Origin: Motiliproteus sp965230185 | GTDB lineage: Bacteria > Pseudomonadota > Gammaproteobacteria > Pseudomonadales > Balneatricaceae | NCBI GenBank assembly: GCA_965230185.1 | Contig: OZ245995.1 | Span: forward strand, 2,542,001-2,606,000 | Reading direction: 5' to 3' | Length of the DNA stretch: 64,000 bases | Part shown: positions 8,741 to 16,204 of the stretch, piece by piece | Layout of the letters: the number at the start of each line of letters is the position of its first letter | Numbering within the stretch: position 1 is the first letter of the stretch | Translations under genes and position numbers: made by a program | The notes under the pieces: generated by a model | Databases searched by the model: none | Seen by the model: only the letters and a program-made list of their open reading frames with translations | What the model was told of the DNA's origin: nothing

Positions 8741-8765
8741 GGCCGCCGCCGTTTCGGTGGCGGCC
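8741..8765 (+). repeat. Intercistronic hairpin between dctP and dctQ genes
   Basis: GGCCGCC (8741-8747) pairs with GGCGGCC (8759-8765), and the stem continues inward to a TTT loop. It is not followed by a T-run. Such hairpins commonly stabilise or attenuate transcripts so that binding protein exceeds permease. Confidence 0.65.
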
Positions 8766-8838
8766 CTGTCGCTTTACTGCGCTCATTACTGCTCCCGTTC
8801 ATTAATCCCGGCAGGTTGTTGCCTCAGAGGTACTCTCC

Positions 8839-9393
8839 ATGAACGTTTCCGTAAAAACCGTGCTCCGGCGCGCCGACCGGCTGTTCGCCCGCGCCTGCCA
8901 CGCCGCCATGATCGCCCTGGCCATGACCCTGGCGCTGATGATGGCCGCGGCGGTGTTCCTGCGCTATGTGCTGGATCAGTCGTTTCCCGCCATCGAGGAG
9001 GCCAGCATCCTGATCGGCCTGTGGCTCTACTTCGTCGCCATCATCGTCGTCACCCGTGAACGCAGCCACCTCACCGGCGGCATCGTCGACCTGTTCGACC
9101 TCAACGACCGCACCCGAATTCTGATCCGCAGCTTCAACGACCTGCTGGGGCTGGCGGTGGTCTGCTTCTTCGCTTACTTCGCCTTCAAGTACCTGTTCTT
9201 CGTCATGAAGATCAACCGCACCAGCACCAACCTCGGCTGGCCCACCGCCCTCTGGGTCGGTGCCGCCATCGCCGGCTTCGTGTTTATGACCGTCTACAAG
9301 CTGCGCGACCTGTTTAATCACGACAACACCTACAGCACCTACGACAACAAGTCACCACACCCGGCCAGCGCCGAACTGAAGGAGAGCTGCTGA
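8839..9393 (+). CDS. TRAP transporter small permease DctQ family
   Basis: A 184-residue membrane protein with four predicted transmembrane segments (about residues 20-42, 50-72, 93-118, 133-152). The conserved DctQ pattern FPAIEEASILIGLWLYFVA lies around residues 49-67. It associates with the large DctM subunit in the inner membrane. The C-terminal tail is hydrophilic and rich in Asn/Asp. Its stop overlaps the next start by one base (TGATG at 9391-9395), which points to translational coupling with dctM. Confidence 0.92.
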   Translation: MNVSVKTVLRRADRLFARACHAAMIALAMTLALMMAAAVFLRYVLDQSFPAIEEASILIGLWLYFVAIIVVTRERSHLTGGIVDLFDLNDRTRILIRSFNDLLGLAVVCFFAYFAFKYLFFVMKINRTSTNLGWPTALWVGAAIAGFVFMTVYKLRDLFNHDNTYSTYDNKSPHPASAELKESC

Positions 9394-10697
9394 TGGTTAT
9401 TCTGACCGTATCCATGCTGCTGATCGTGGCGCTGCTGCTGATCGGCATGCCGGTGGCTTATGTGTTCGGCGTCGGTTCGGTCAGCTTCGTGCTGCTGTCC
9501 GGCAAGAGCATGAGCTACCTGGTGCCCCACGCCTTCTGGCAGCTGGGCAGCTTCGCGCTGCTGTCGCTGCCGCTGTTTATCATCGCCGGCGCGCTGATGG
9601 GCGCCAGCGGCATCTCCGACCGGCTGGTGCGCTTCGTTAACGCCTTCGTCGGTCCGATACGGGGCGGCCTCGGGGCGGTGACCATCGTCACCTGTGCGCT
9701 GTTCGGCGCCATCGCCGGCTCCGGCGCCTCGGCCATCGCCGCCATCGGTTCGATCATGATTCCGCGGATGGTGGAACAGGGCTATCCCCGCGGCTACGCC
9801 ACCGCGCTGGTGGGCTGCTCCTCGGTGCTGGCGCTGCTGATTCCGCCCAGTGTGCCGATGATCGTCTTCGCCCTCACCGGTGGTTTGTCGGTGGCGGCGG
9901 CCTTCCTCTCCACCATCGTCCCCGGGGTACTCATCGCCCTGATCTACTGCGGGATTAACTACCTCTGCCTGCGCCGGGTGAAAGGCCTGCAGGTCGACGA
10001 GAAAATCAGCCTGCCGGAACGTGGCCGGGTCATTGCTAAAGCCAGCAAAGAGGCCAGCTGGGCGATCCTGATGCCGGTGATTATGCTGGGTGGTATCTAC
10101 GGCGGCATCTTCACCCCCACCGAAGCGGCGGCGGTGGCGCTGGTCTACACCCTGCCGGTGGGCTTTCTGATCTACCGCGGGCTGACCTTTAAAACCGCCG
10201 GCGACGCCATCGTCCGCGGGGTGATCAGCACCGGCTCGATCATCGCCATGGTGTTCTTCCTGTTCGTGATGAGCCGGGCGATGATCATGGAACAGGTACC
10301 GCAGCAGCTGTCCGATTTCCTGCTCACCCTGTCCGACAACCGGGTGTTGATTCTGCTGCTGATCAACCTGCTGCTGATCCTGATCGGCATGCTGGTGGAC
10401 GATGTCTCCGGCAGTATCCTGGCGTCGATCATCCTGATGCCGGTGGCGCTCGATCTGGGGGTGCATCCGATCCATTTTGCCGCCATCGTCGGCACCAATC
10501 TGGGGCTGGGCAACATCACCCCGCCCTGTGCGCCGCTGCTGTATATGGCCGGCTCGGTGGGCAGGGCCCGGTTCAACGAGTATCTGAAGCCGACGCTGCG
10601 CTTTATTCTGCTGGGCCATCTGCCGGTGGTGCTGGCGGTGACCTTTATCCCGGAGCTGGCGCTGTTCCTGCCGCGACTGCTGATGGGAATCGAATAG
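9393..10697 (+). CDS. TRAP transporter large permease DctM family
   Basis: A 434-residue polytopic membrane protein of the DctM family, the ion-coupled transport subunit of the TRAP system. Family hallmarks include IAGSGASAIAAIGSIMIPRM (around 110-130), FTPTEAAAVALVY and a C-terminal GNITPPCAPLLYMAG motif. About twelve hydrophobic segments are evident and the length is typical. It is translationally coupled to dctQ. The dehydrogenase gene mmsA follows after 70 bases and may be on the same transcript, which links import to catabolism. Confidence 0.93.
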   Translation: MVILTVSMLLIVALLLIGMPVAYVFGVGSVSFVLLSGKSMSYLVPHAFWQLGSFALLSLPLFIIAGALMGASGISDRLVRFVNAFVGPIRGGLGAVTIVTCALFGAIAGSGASAIAAIGSIMIPRMVEQGYPRGYATALVGCSSVLALLIPPSVPMIVFALTGGLSVAAAFLSTIVPGVLIALIYCGINYLCLRRVKGLQVDEKISLPERGRVIAKASKEASWAILMPVIMLGGIYGGIFTPTEAAAVALVYTLPVGFLIYRGLTFKTAGDAIVRGVISTGSIIAMVFFLFVMSRAMIMEQVPQQLSDFLLTLSDNRVLILLLINLLLILIGMLVDDVSGSILASIILMPVALDLGVHPIHFAAIVGTNLGLGNITPPCAPLLYMAGSVGRARFNEYLKPTLRFILLGHLPVVLAVTFIPELALFLPRLLMGIE

Positions 10698-10767
10698 TCA
10701 CCGCGCAGAAAAAGGCTGCCAGCCGCGTCAATCCTGCAATTGATTTAACTGAAACAGGAAACAACCT

Positions 10768-12264
10768 ATGAAACTGGTAAAAAACCTGGTCGGCGGCCAC
10801 ATGCTGGCCGGTAACGAAGGCCGTGAGGGACTGATTATCAACCCTGCCACCGCCGCCACCGAAGGACGGGTGTTCTTCTCAAACGCAGCGGATGTGGATG
10901 CCGCCGTTAACAATGCGGCACTGGCATTTCCCGCCTGGGCCGACGCTTCGCCGGTCGCCCGTGCGCGGGTGTTGTTCAATTTCCGGGAACTGGTCATGCG
11001 CGATATGGACGTGCTGGCCCGGCTGCTGTCCTCGGAACACGGCAAGACCTTCAGCGATGCAAAGGGGGATATTCAACGGGGACTGGATGTGGTGGAATTT
11101 GCCTGCGGTATTCCTCATCTGCTGAAGGGAGAGAGCAGCGATCTCGGCAGCTCCGGCATCGATATCCGCTCGTTGCGGGCTCCGCTGGGCGTGGTGGCGG
11201 GCATTACCCCCTTTAACTTCCCGGCTATGATCCCGATGTGGATGTTCGCGGTGGCGATCGCCTGCGGCAACACCTTCGTGCTCAAACCTTCCGAAAAGGA
11301 CCCGAGCCTGCCGGTCAGACTGGCCGAGCTGATGCTGGAAGCCGGTGCTCCGGAAGGGGTGCTCAACGTGGTTCAGGGCGACAAGGTCGCCGTCGACGCG
11401 ATTCTGCATCATCCGGACATCAAAGCGGTCAGCTTTGTCGGTTCGACCCCCATCGCCCGCTACGTCTACGCCACCGGTACCGCCAACGGCAAGCGGGTTC
11501 AGGCCATGGGGGGCGCTAAGAATCACGGCGTCGTTCTTCCGGACGCCGATATCGATTTTGTGGTCGACTCGCTGATCGGCGCCGCTTACGGTAGCGCCGG
11601 TGAGCGCTGTATGGCATTGCCGGTGGCGGTACCGGTGGGGCAGAGCACCGCCGATGCGCTGGTGGAAGCACTGCTGCCGCGGGTACGGGAACTGAAAATC
11701 GGCCACCCGGATCGGGATCTGGATATGGGGCCGCTGGTCTCTGCCGAGCATCACAGCAGGGTGTCCGATTACATCGATACCGGTATCGCGGAAGGCGCAT
11801 CGTTGCGCATCGATGGCCGCGAAACGGCCCTCCCGAGCGAGTGTGACCCGGGTTTCTATATGGCTGGTTCGTTGTTTGACCATGTCACTACCGACATGAC
11901 CATCTATCGGGAGGAGATCTTCGGCCCGGTGCTGAGTATCGTTCGTGCTGACAGTTATCGGCAGGCGCTGGCACTGCCGACCGCCCATCAGTACGGTAAC
12001 GGGGTTGCCCTGTTTACCCGGGATGGCCGCGCCGCGAGGGACTTTGCCGCCCGGGTTGAGGTGGGTATGGTGGGCGTTAACGTGCCGATTCCGGTACCGC
12101 TGGCGTTTCATACCTTCGGCGGCTGGAAGGATTCCGCCTTCGGTGATATCAATCAGCACGGACCGGAAGGGGTGCGCTTCTTCACGAAGACCAAGACCAT
12201 TACCTCCCGCTGGCCGGAGGGCAGCTCAGCAGGCGCGGAATTTACCATTCCCGTACACAGCTGA
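10768..12264 (+). CDS. mmsA: CoA-acylating methylmalonate-semialdehyde dehydrogenase
   Basis: A 498-residue aldehyde dehydrogenase of the MmsA type, which converts (methyl)malonate semialdehyde plus CoA and NAD+ to propionyl-CoA or acetyl-CoA with release of CO2. Diagnostic features are GGAKNHGVVLPDAD (about 249-261), where Asn replaces the general-base Glu of ordinary aldehyde dehydrogenases, and the catalytic cysteine C281 in SAGERCMALPVAV. Its place behind TRAP genes and near deacylases and a PLP enzyme suggests a route through beta-alanine or beta-aminoisobutyrate-like intermediates. That pathway role is inference. AGGAAACAACCT precedes the start. Confidence 0.92.
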   Translation: MKLVKNLVGGHMLAGNEGREGLIINPATAATEGRVFFSNAADVDAAVNNAALAFPAWADASPVARARVLFNFRELVMRDMDVLARLLSSEHGKTFSDAKGDIQRGLDVVEFACGIPHLLKGESSDLGSSGIDIRSLRAPLGVVAGITPFNFPAMIPMWMFAVAIACGNTFVLKPSEKDPSLPVRLAELMLEAGAPEGVLNVVQGDKVAVDAILHHPDIKAVSFVGSTPIARYVYATGTANGKRVQAMGGAKNHGVVLPDADIDFVVDSLIGAAYGSAGERCMALPVAVPVGQSTADALVEALLPRVRELKIGHPDRDLDMGPLVSAEHHSRVSDYIDTGIAEGASLRIDGRETALPSECDPGFYMAGSLFDHVTTDMTIYREEIFGPVLSIVRADSYRQALALPTAHQYGNGVALFTRDGRAARDFAARVEVGMVGVNVPIPVPLAFHTFGGWKDSAFGDINQHGPEGVRFFTKTKTITSRWPEGSSAGAEFTIPVHS

Positions 12265-12504
12265 CCGGCGAATTACCAGCGCGGTCCTGAACCGGGGCCG
12301 CTTCCTTTCCATGCAACCGCCGGGCTTGTTAAACCGGTCGCCAGGCGGTTTCCTGCTTGATTTTCCGCTGTCCTTTGTCAATCCTCAGATATGTCTGTTG
12401 TCCGAGACGATTACTCCGGAGCCATGCTGGCTGTCATGGAATCCGTAACAGAGCCACTGGCGCCGCCGAACGGATGGCAACTACCGGCTGGCAGGGAGTC
12501 AACG

Positions 12505-12870
12505 ATGGAAAAATACGGCACCGCTACTCTGGCTTTACTGGTGACTGCAGCCGCTGACAGTCTGGCCGGTGGGGTACAGATCGTTGCGGTTGAGAGTTCC
12601 TGCAACGGCAGTCGCTGCAGTTTTGAGGTCACCCTGAAACATCAGGATGAAGGCTGGGAGCATTATGCCAACCGCTGGCAGGTGGTTGATGGCGAGGGGC
12701 GAGTGCTTGGAGATCGGGTGCTGTTTCACCCCCATGTCAATGAGCAGCCCTTTACCCGCAGTCTGGCCGGTGTAGAAGTAGCGCCGGGGATCAGTACCGT
12801 CTATATCGTCGCCCGGGACAGCGTGCACGGTGAGACTAAGCCCTATCCGGTGACGCTGAACCGGCGATAA
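12505..12870 (+). CDS. Small exported protein of unknown function
   Basis: A 121-residue protein with a short N-terminal signal-like stretch (YGTATLALLVTAAADSLAG) and a mature domain carrying a close cysteine pair (ESSCNGSRCSFEV) and the motif DEGWEHYANRWQVVDGEG followed by HPHVNEQPFTRSL. I recall similar sequences as conserved hypothetical secreted proteins in proteobacteria, with a beta-sandwich-like strand pattern and no assigned function. The start at ATG 12505 has GGGAG at 12494-12498. The longer frame from 12391 adds 38 residues without export features. The 240 bases between mmsA and this gene show no other clear gene. Confidence 0.65.
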   Translation: MEKYGTATLALLVTAAADSLAGGVQIVAVESSCNGSRCSFEVTLKHQDEGWEHYANRWQVVDGEGRVLGDRVLFHPHVNEQPFTRSLAGVEVAPGISTVYIVARDSVHGETKPYPVTLNRR

Positions 12871-12882
12871 AATCTACCCCAT

Positions 12883-12911
12883 CTGAAAGTCGCCGAAGTC
12901 GGCAGTTTCAG
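12883..12911. terminator. Hairpin between convergent genes
   Basis: CTGAAA (12883-12888) pairs with TTTCAG (12906-12911), with an inner GCCG/CGGC stem. It overlaps the stop codon of the minus-strand membrane gene and follows the plus-strand exported protein by 12 bases. On the minus strand it is followed after a gap by TTTTA. Probably a weak bidirectional terminator. Confidence 0.45.
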
Positions 12912-14221
12912 GGCGCAGAAGAGGGTTCGGCCGGCACCGGCAGGCTGTTGCGATAAAGACGATCTGCCCTGATCAGCGTCCTGGCCAGCCAGCCGAAGCT
13001 GATCAGCAGCGCCAGTGCGGTGATTCGCAGTAACAGCTGCTGGTATTCTCCGCCGACGAAGGACAGGTACAGAAGTATCAGCACCGTACAGTGCAGGCGG
13101 AACTGCCAGCACGAGTCCGCGGTGGGGATCAGCTCCTTCATATTGGGCAGATTCATAAAGGCTTTCGGATCGCTCATACAGGCGCGTTGCAGGTGCAGAA
13201 ACATCAGAAAAGGGACAATTTTCTGTAACATACCGAGAATGACCGACAGCATAAAGCCGATCCCGAAACCGAATCCCAGCAGCAGGTAGAGCTGGCCGCC
13301 GTCGCCCAGCGGATTCAGTTCCAGCTTGTAGAGTCCCCAGAACAGAGCGGCGGCCAGCAGATTTCCCAGCGCCAGCTCCCAGAACCGTACCGTGTAATCC
13401 AGAAGCTTTCGCTTTCTGTGATGTAATACCCGGAGGGCACCGACGGCCCATACCGTGATCGTCAGCACTGAGATCAGCAGCATCAGCGGTTGCAGCGCCG
13501 ATGGCAGCAACAGGGCGGCGATCAGCGACAGCGCCAGCGTGACGGGCACCAACCGGGTCAGCCAGGTCGGAAAGGAGGGGGCGACATGAAACATCGGGAT
13601 GACCTGGAAACTGACCCCCATGATCAGTAGTGCCCCCCAGCCCAGCAGCCCCAACAGGGCATGATCATCGGTACGGTCAAAAGAGTAAATGACCCAGTTC
13701 AGGCCGACATAGGTGGATAGCTGGAAGATGCCGAACAGAACCGTCACCAGCAGAGAGAGGGCTGCCAGCCGCAGACAGAAGACCGAGCTGCCACCTTTTC
13801 CGGCCCGTAACAGCGCAAAGCCTGCGGCCCCCAGAAACAGCAGAAAGACCAGTAATAGCAGGGGGAGCGCCAGCCAGAGCAGGCTGTTCCTGGAGAAGAG
13901 AAAACCGCCGGCCAGTCCGAGGGTTCCCAGGCTCAGACAGCCGCGAATCCAGGGGGCAAGTAGCGGGGCTGCCGGTACCGCACTGCTGCTGAGCACCGGC
14001 AGTACCTGAATCATGGCACCGATCATAACCATGGCGCCGAATCCCAGAGTCAGCAGGTGAACGATGGCCAGCATTGCCGGATGCCAGCGGGAGTCGAAGG
14101 CTTCCGGCCACAGCAGCAGAACTGCGGCGGCCAGCATCCCGAACCAGGGGGCCGTGAGGAAAAAGCCCATCGGCACCCGCAGCGGCGGGATATTGTCCAG
14201 AGACAGGCCGGCCGTGTTCAT
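12908..14221 (-). CDS. NnrS-like / haem-copper-oxidase-subunit-I-like membrane protein
   Basis: A 437-residue membrane protein with about twelve hydrophobic segments and few charged loops. Histidines fall at the ends of helices (HPAMLAIVHLLTLGFGAMVMIGAMIQVLPVL; FQVIPMFHVAP; HLQRACMSDP). That pattern recalls NnrS and the subunit-I-like proteins found beside nitric-oxide-responsive genes, but it is not a classical oxidase. Its start overlaps the stop of the DUF2249 gene by four bases, and the hemerythrin gene precedes that, so it is the last gene of an apparent NO/low-oxygen operon. A haem- or copper-binding membrane function is inference. Confidence 0.7.
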   Translation of the reverse strand: MNTAGLSLDNIPPLRVPMGFFLTAPWFGMLAAAVLLLWPEAFDSRWHPAMLAIVHLLTLGFGAMVMIGAMIQVLPVLSSSAVPAAPLLAPWIRGCLSLGTLGLAGGFLFSRNSLLWLALPLLLLVFLLFLGAAGFALLRAGKGGSSVFCLRLAALSLLVTVLFGIFQLSTYVGLNWVIYSFDRTDDHALLGLLGWGALLIMGVSFQVIPMFHVAPSFPTWLTRLVPVTLALSLIAALLLPSALQPLMLLISVLTITVWAVGALRVLHHRKRKLLDYTVRFWELALGNLLAAALFWGLYKLELNPLGDGGQLYLLLGFGFGIGFMLSVILGMLQKIVPFLMFLHLQRACMSDPKAFMNLPNMKELIPTADSCWQFRLHCTVLILLYLSFVGGEYQQLLLRITALALLISFGWLARTLIRADRLYRNSLPVPAEPSSAP

Positions 14222-14496
14222 GACAGTGGCTCCTGATCTGCGCTCTGATGACAGAATTCAGCCAGCGAGGCGTCGCTCTGAGGCCAGATATAGATCACGA
14301 ACTGGTCCGGACCGAGCCGGATACAGTGATGGGCATAACCGGATTCCTGAAGCAGGGTGTAAAGCGGGAAGGGCTGGCGTCGATGCAGTATCCTCAGTGC
14401 CGCGTCAGCCTCCAGCTGTGACAATCGCTCCAGAATCACCTGCATCGGTTCCGGTGGTTCCAGTTCACTCACATCCAGAGTAATCAGGCGCGGCAT
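14218..14496 (-). CDS. DUF2249 domain protein
   Basis: A 92-residue protein fitting the DUF2249 (SirA/TusA-like) pattern: an N-terminal TLDVSELEPPEPMQVILERLSQLEADAALRI segment and a C-terminal GYAHHCIRLGPDQFVIYIWP. DUF2249 proteins lack the TusA active cysteine position and are commonly found with hemerythrin and NnrS-type genes in nitric-oxide-responsive clusters, as here. It lies 12 bases downstream of hemerythrin and overlaps the membrane-protein gene by four bases. Molecular function unknown. Confidence 0.8.
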   Translation of the reverse strand: MPRLITLDVSELEPPEPMQVILERLSQLEADAALRILHRRQPFPLYTLLQESGYAHHCIRLGPDQFVIYIWPQSDASLAEFCHQSADQEPLS

Positions 14497-14508
14497 TGAG
14501 TACCTGCG

Positions 14509-14940
14509 TTACAGATCTTTCATGGACTCGACCATGGTGGCGGGATCAGGGAGCATCTGCTGGGTCATCGGGTAGAGAATCTGCTCTTCCTTCATGTTGT
14601 GCTGTTGCATCAGCACCATCAGCGTTTCGGACAGACCGAGGTAACTGTCGGCGTTCTTCTGACCCAGGGCCTCGGTCATCTGAGCTGCCAGTGCCCGCAT
14701 CTGTTCATGCTCCATTCGCATTACCGACGTCGGACCGCCGGTGTGGCCATCAGCCTCTTCAAACGCCGGGAACAGAGTCTCTTCCTCATTGCCGAGATGC
14801 GTTTCAAGGTCGTCACAGAAGGTCTGCCACTGCTTACCGGCTTCCTCCCAGTTGTTGTCGGACACTGCGGATTCAGCGGCCGCGTAGCTGTCATCGCAGA
14901 CGCGATGCTGAACAGTCATGTAATCAGTAATTGATGTCAT
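14509..14940 (-). CDS. Hemerythrin HHE-domain protein
   Basis: A 143-residue four-helix protein with di-iron ligand motifs: H in YMTVQHRVCD, HLGNEEETLFP (HxxxE type), MRMEHEQMRAL and QQHNMKEEQILYP (HxxxE). Bacterial relatives bind or react with oxygen or nitric oxide, or help repair iron-sulphur centres. Its link with DUF2249 and an NnrS-like protein favours a nitrosative or microaerobic role. The start is ATG 14940 with GGAGGT upstream; an in-frame extension to 15009 would run into the FNR-type site. First gene of a three-gene operon. Confidence 0.87.
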   Translation of the reverse strand: MTSITDYMTVQHRVCDDSYAAAESAVSDNNWEEAGKQWQTFCDDLETHLGNEEETLFPAFEEADGHTGGPTSVMRMEHEQMRALAAQMTEALGQKNADSYLGLSETLMVLMQQHNMKEEQILYPMTQQMLPDPATMVESMKDL

Positions 14941-14995
14941 TAAATCTACCTCCAGAACTGGGGCTGACAGTAGCAGTCGGGGCGGCAAATACGCC

Positions 14996-15009
14996 TTGAC
15001 GTATGTCAT
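14996..15009 (-). promoter_or_regulatory. FNR/ANR/DNR-type binding site upstream of the hemerythrin operon
   Basis: TTGAC-GTAT-GTCAT on the plus strand, a near-perfect palindrome of the CRP/FNR family type, centred about 62 bp upstream of the hemerythrin start. It shares its 12-bp core TGACGTATGTCA with the site at 42389-42402 upstream of ccoN, which supports common control by one of the two FNR-family proteins in this window. Confidence 0.6.
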
Positions 15010-15096
15010 TTCAAAGGTTTCGACCAGTCAGGAGCCGCAGCCGCCTGGTCTGAGGCGGCTGCCGGATCGGGCGTGCAGCTGTGAATCACAGTGCCA

Positions 15097-15591
15097 TCAG
15101 ACGAAGCTGTTGTGGTGGTCGGACATGGTACTGATGCGGTCGTGGGGGATATCCTGCATCAGTCGGGCAAACTCGTCTCCGGACAATTTGATCAGTGCCT
15201 GATGGTCCCCCCCTTCGATATAGACGCAGGGCTCTTCAAGCAGCTGCTCGTCGCATATGGTGTCCAGGCTGTAAGCGCTGCCAACGGCGGGTATCGCTCC
15301 CAGCTCGCAGTCGCGAAACAGTTTTTTCAGTTCCTTCTCGCTGGCAAGGCTGTAGCGACGGGCCAGACTCTTACTGATCCAGTTCAGCTTAATGCGGTTG
15401 TGGGAAGGGACGACAGCCATCAGATAAGCCCCCTGGTCATCCTGCAGAACGACAGCCTTTGCCAGAGTGGACAGGGAGATATGAGCTTTGTATGCGGTAT
15501 CGATGGAGTTAGTGGTCTGCTTGTGTTTGAGGATATCGTAATCGATATGAGCGCTGGCAAGATAATCGCTCAGGGTCATTGAGATGGCCAT
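15097..15591 (-). CDS. YbaK/EbsC-family aminoacyl-tRNA deacylase domain protein
   Basis: A 164-residue stand-alone editing-domain protein. Relatives hydrolyse mischarged aminoacyl-tRNAs such as Cys- or Ala-tRNAPro. Features are the N-terminal LASAHIDYDILKH, the KAVVLQDDQGAYLMAVVPS strand region with the conserved lysine, and GAIPAVGSAYSLDTICDEQLL near 100-120, which matches the GSISPFG-like segment of the fold. The start at 15591 has AGGAG seven bases upstream; an internal ATG four codons in is possible. It is transcribed towards the hemerythrin operon but is separated by the FNR-type site and about 90 bases. Confidence 0.85.
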   Translation of the reverse strand: MAISMTLSDYLASAHIDYDILKHKQTTNSIDTAYKAHISLSTLAKAVVLQDDQGAYLMAVVPSHNRIKLNWISKSLARRYSLASEKELKKLFRDCELGAIPAVGSAYSLDTICDEQLLEEPCVYIEGGDHQALIKLSGDEFARLMQDIPHDRISTMSDHHNSFV

Positions 15592-15764
15592 GGCTGAACT
15601 CCTTCACCTCATGCCGTTGTCCGGGGCGGTGCCGTCGAGGTGGGTTTATGGATCACAGGGTCTGCTTTGCCGGAAGTAAGTATAAGCCGCTATGCTGAAA
15701 CCGTGCGACATTTGAACAGAAACCCTGACCTGCGGTCGGGGGATGATGAAATTCATTCAGGAGA

Positions 15765-16097
15765 ATGACGGTGATTGAAGGCCTGGAAAAACTACTGAAC
15801 GACGGCAAAGACAGCCCGGAGCTGAGATTCGGGCTGGGTAATGCCTACCTGAATGCCGGACAGACTCAGAAAGCGGCAGAGCATCTGCAGGCCTGTATTG
15901 ATCAGCGACCGGATTACACCGCCGCCTGGAAATTGCTGGGTAAGGCCTTTCTGCAGCAGCAGTTGTCAGAGCGGGCGCAGAAGGTCTGGCAACGGGGCAT
16001 TGATGTCGCCCGGACAAAGGGTGATAAGCAGGCGGAAAAAGAGATGCAGGTGTTTTTGCGCCGGCTGGAGAAGCAGCAGCGTTCAGAGGATGGTTGA
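15765..16097 (+). CDS. Small tetratricopeptide-repeat protein
   Basis: A 110-residue protein with about two TPR units: SPELRFGLGNAYLNAGQTQKAAEHLQACIDQRPDY and TAAWKLLGKAFLQQQLSERAQKVWQRGIDVA, the classic W/L-G-Y-A-P spacing, then a charged helical tail. There is no signal peptide, so it is probably a cytoplasmic adaptor. The start at 15765 follows a CAGGAG ribosome site. A flavin monooxygenase gene follows after 107 bases. Specific partner unknown. Confidence 0.75.
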   Translation: MTVIEGLEKLLNDGKDSPELRFGLGNAYLNAGQTQKAAEHLQACIDQRPDYTAAWKLLGKAFLQQQLSERAQKVWQRGIDVARTKGDKQAEKEMQVFLRRLEKQQRSEDG

Positions 16098-16204
16098 GGT
16101 CGGGGATAAACAGGTAGAAAACCAGAAGAAATCGACACCATACAGCGGAACCGCGTCGGCCTGTCAGGTATACTCCGATGCTGATTTTACAGTGAGGAAT
16201 CCTG

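Noticed and set aside
9339..10619. Minus-strand ORF opposite dctM rich in His, Gln and Asp
   Set aside because: Composition is that of an antisense of hydrophobic transmembrane coding; no start signal or domain.
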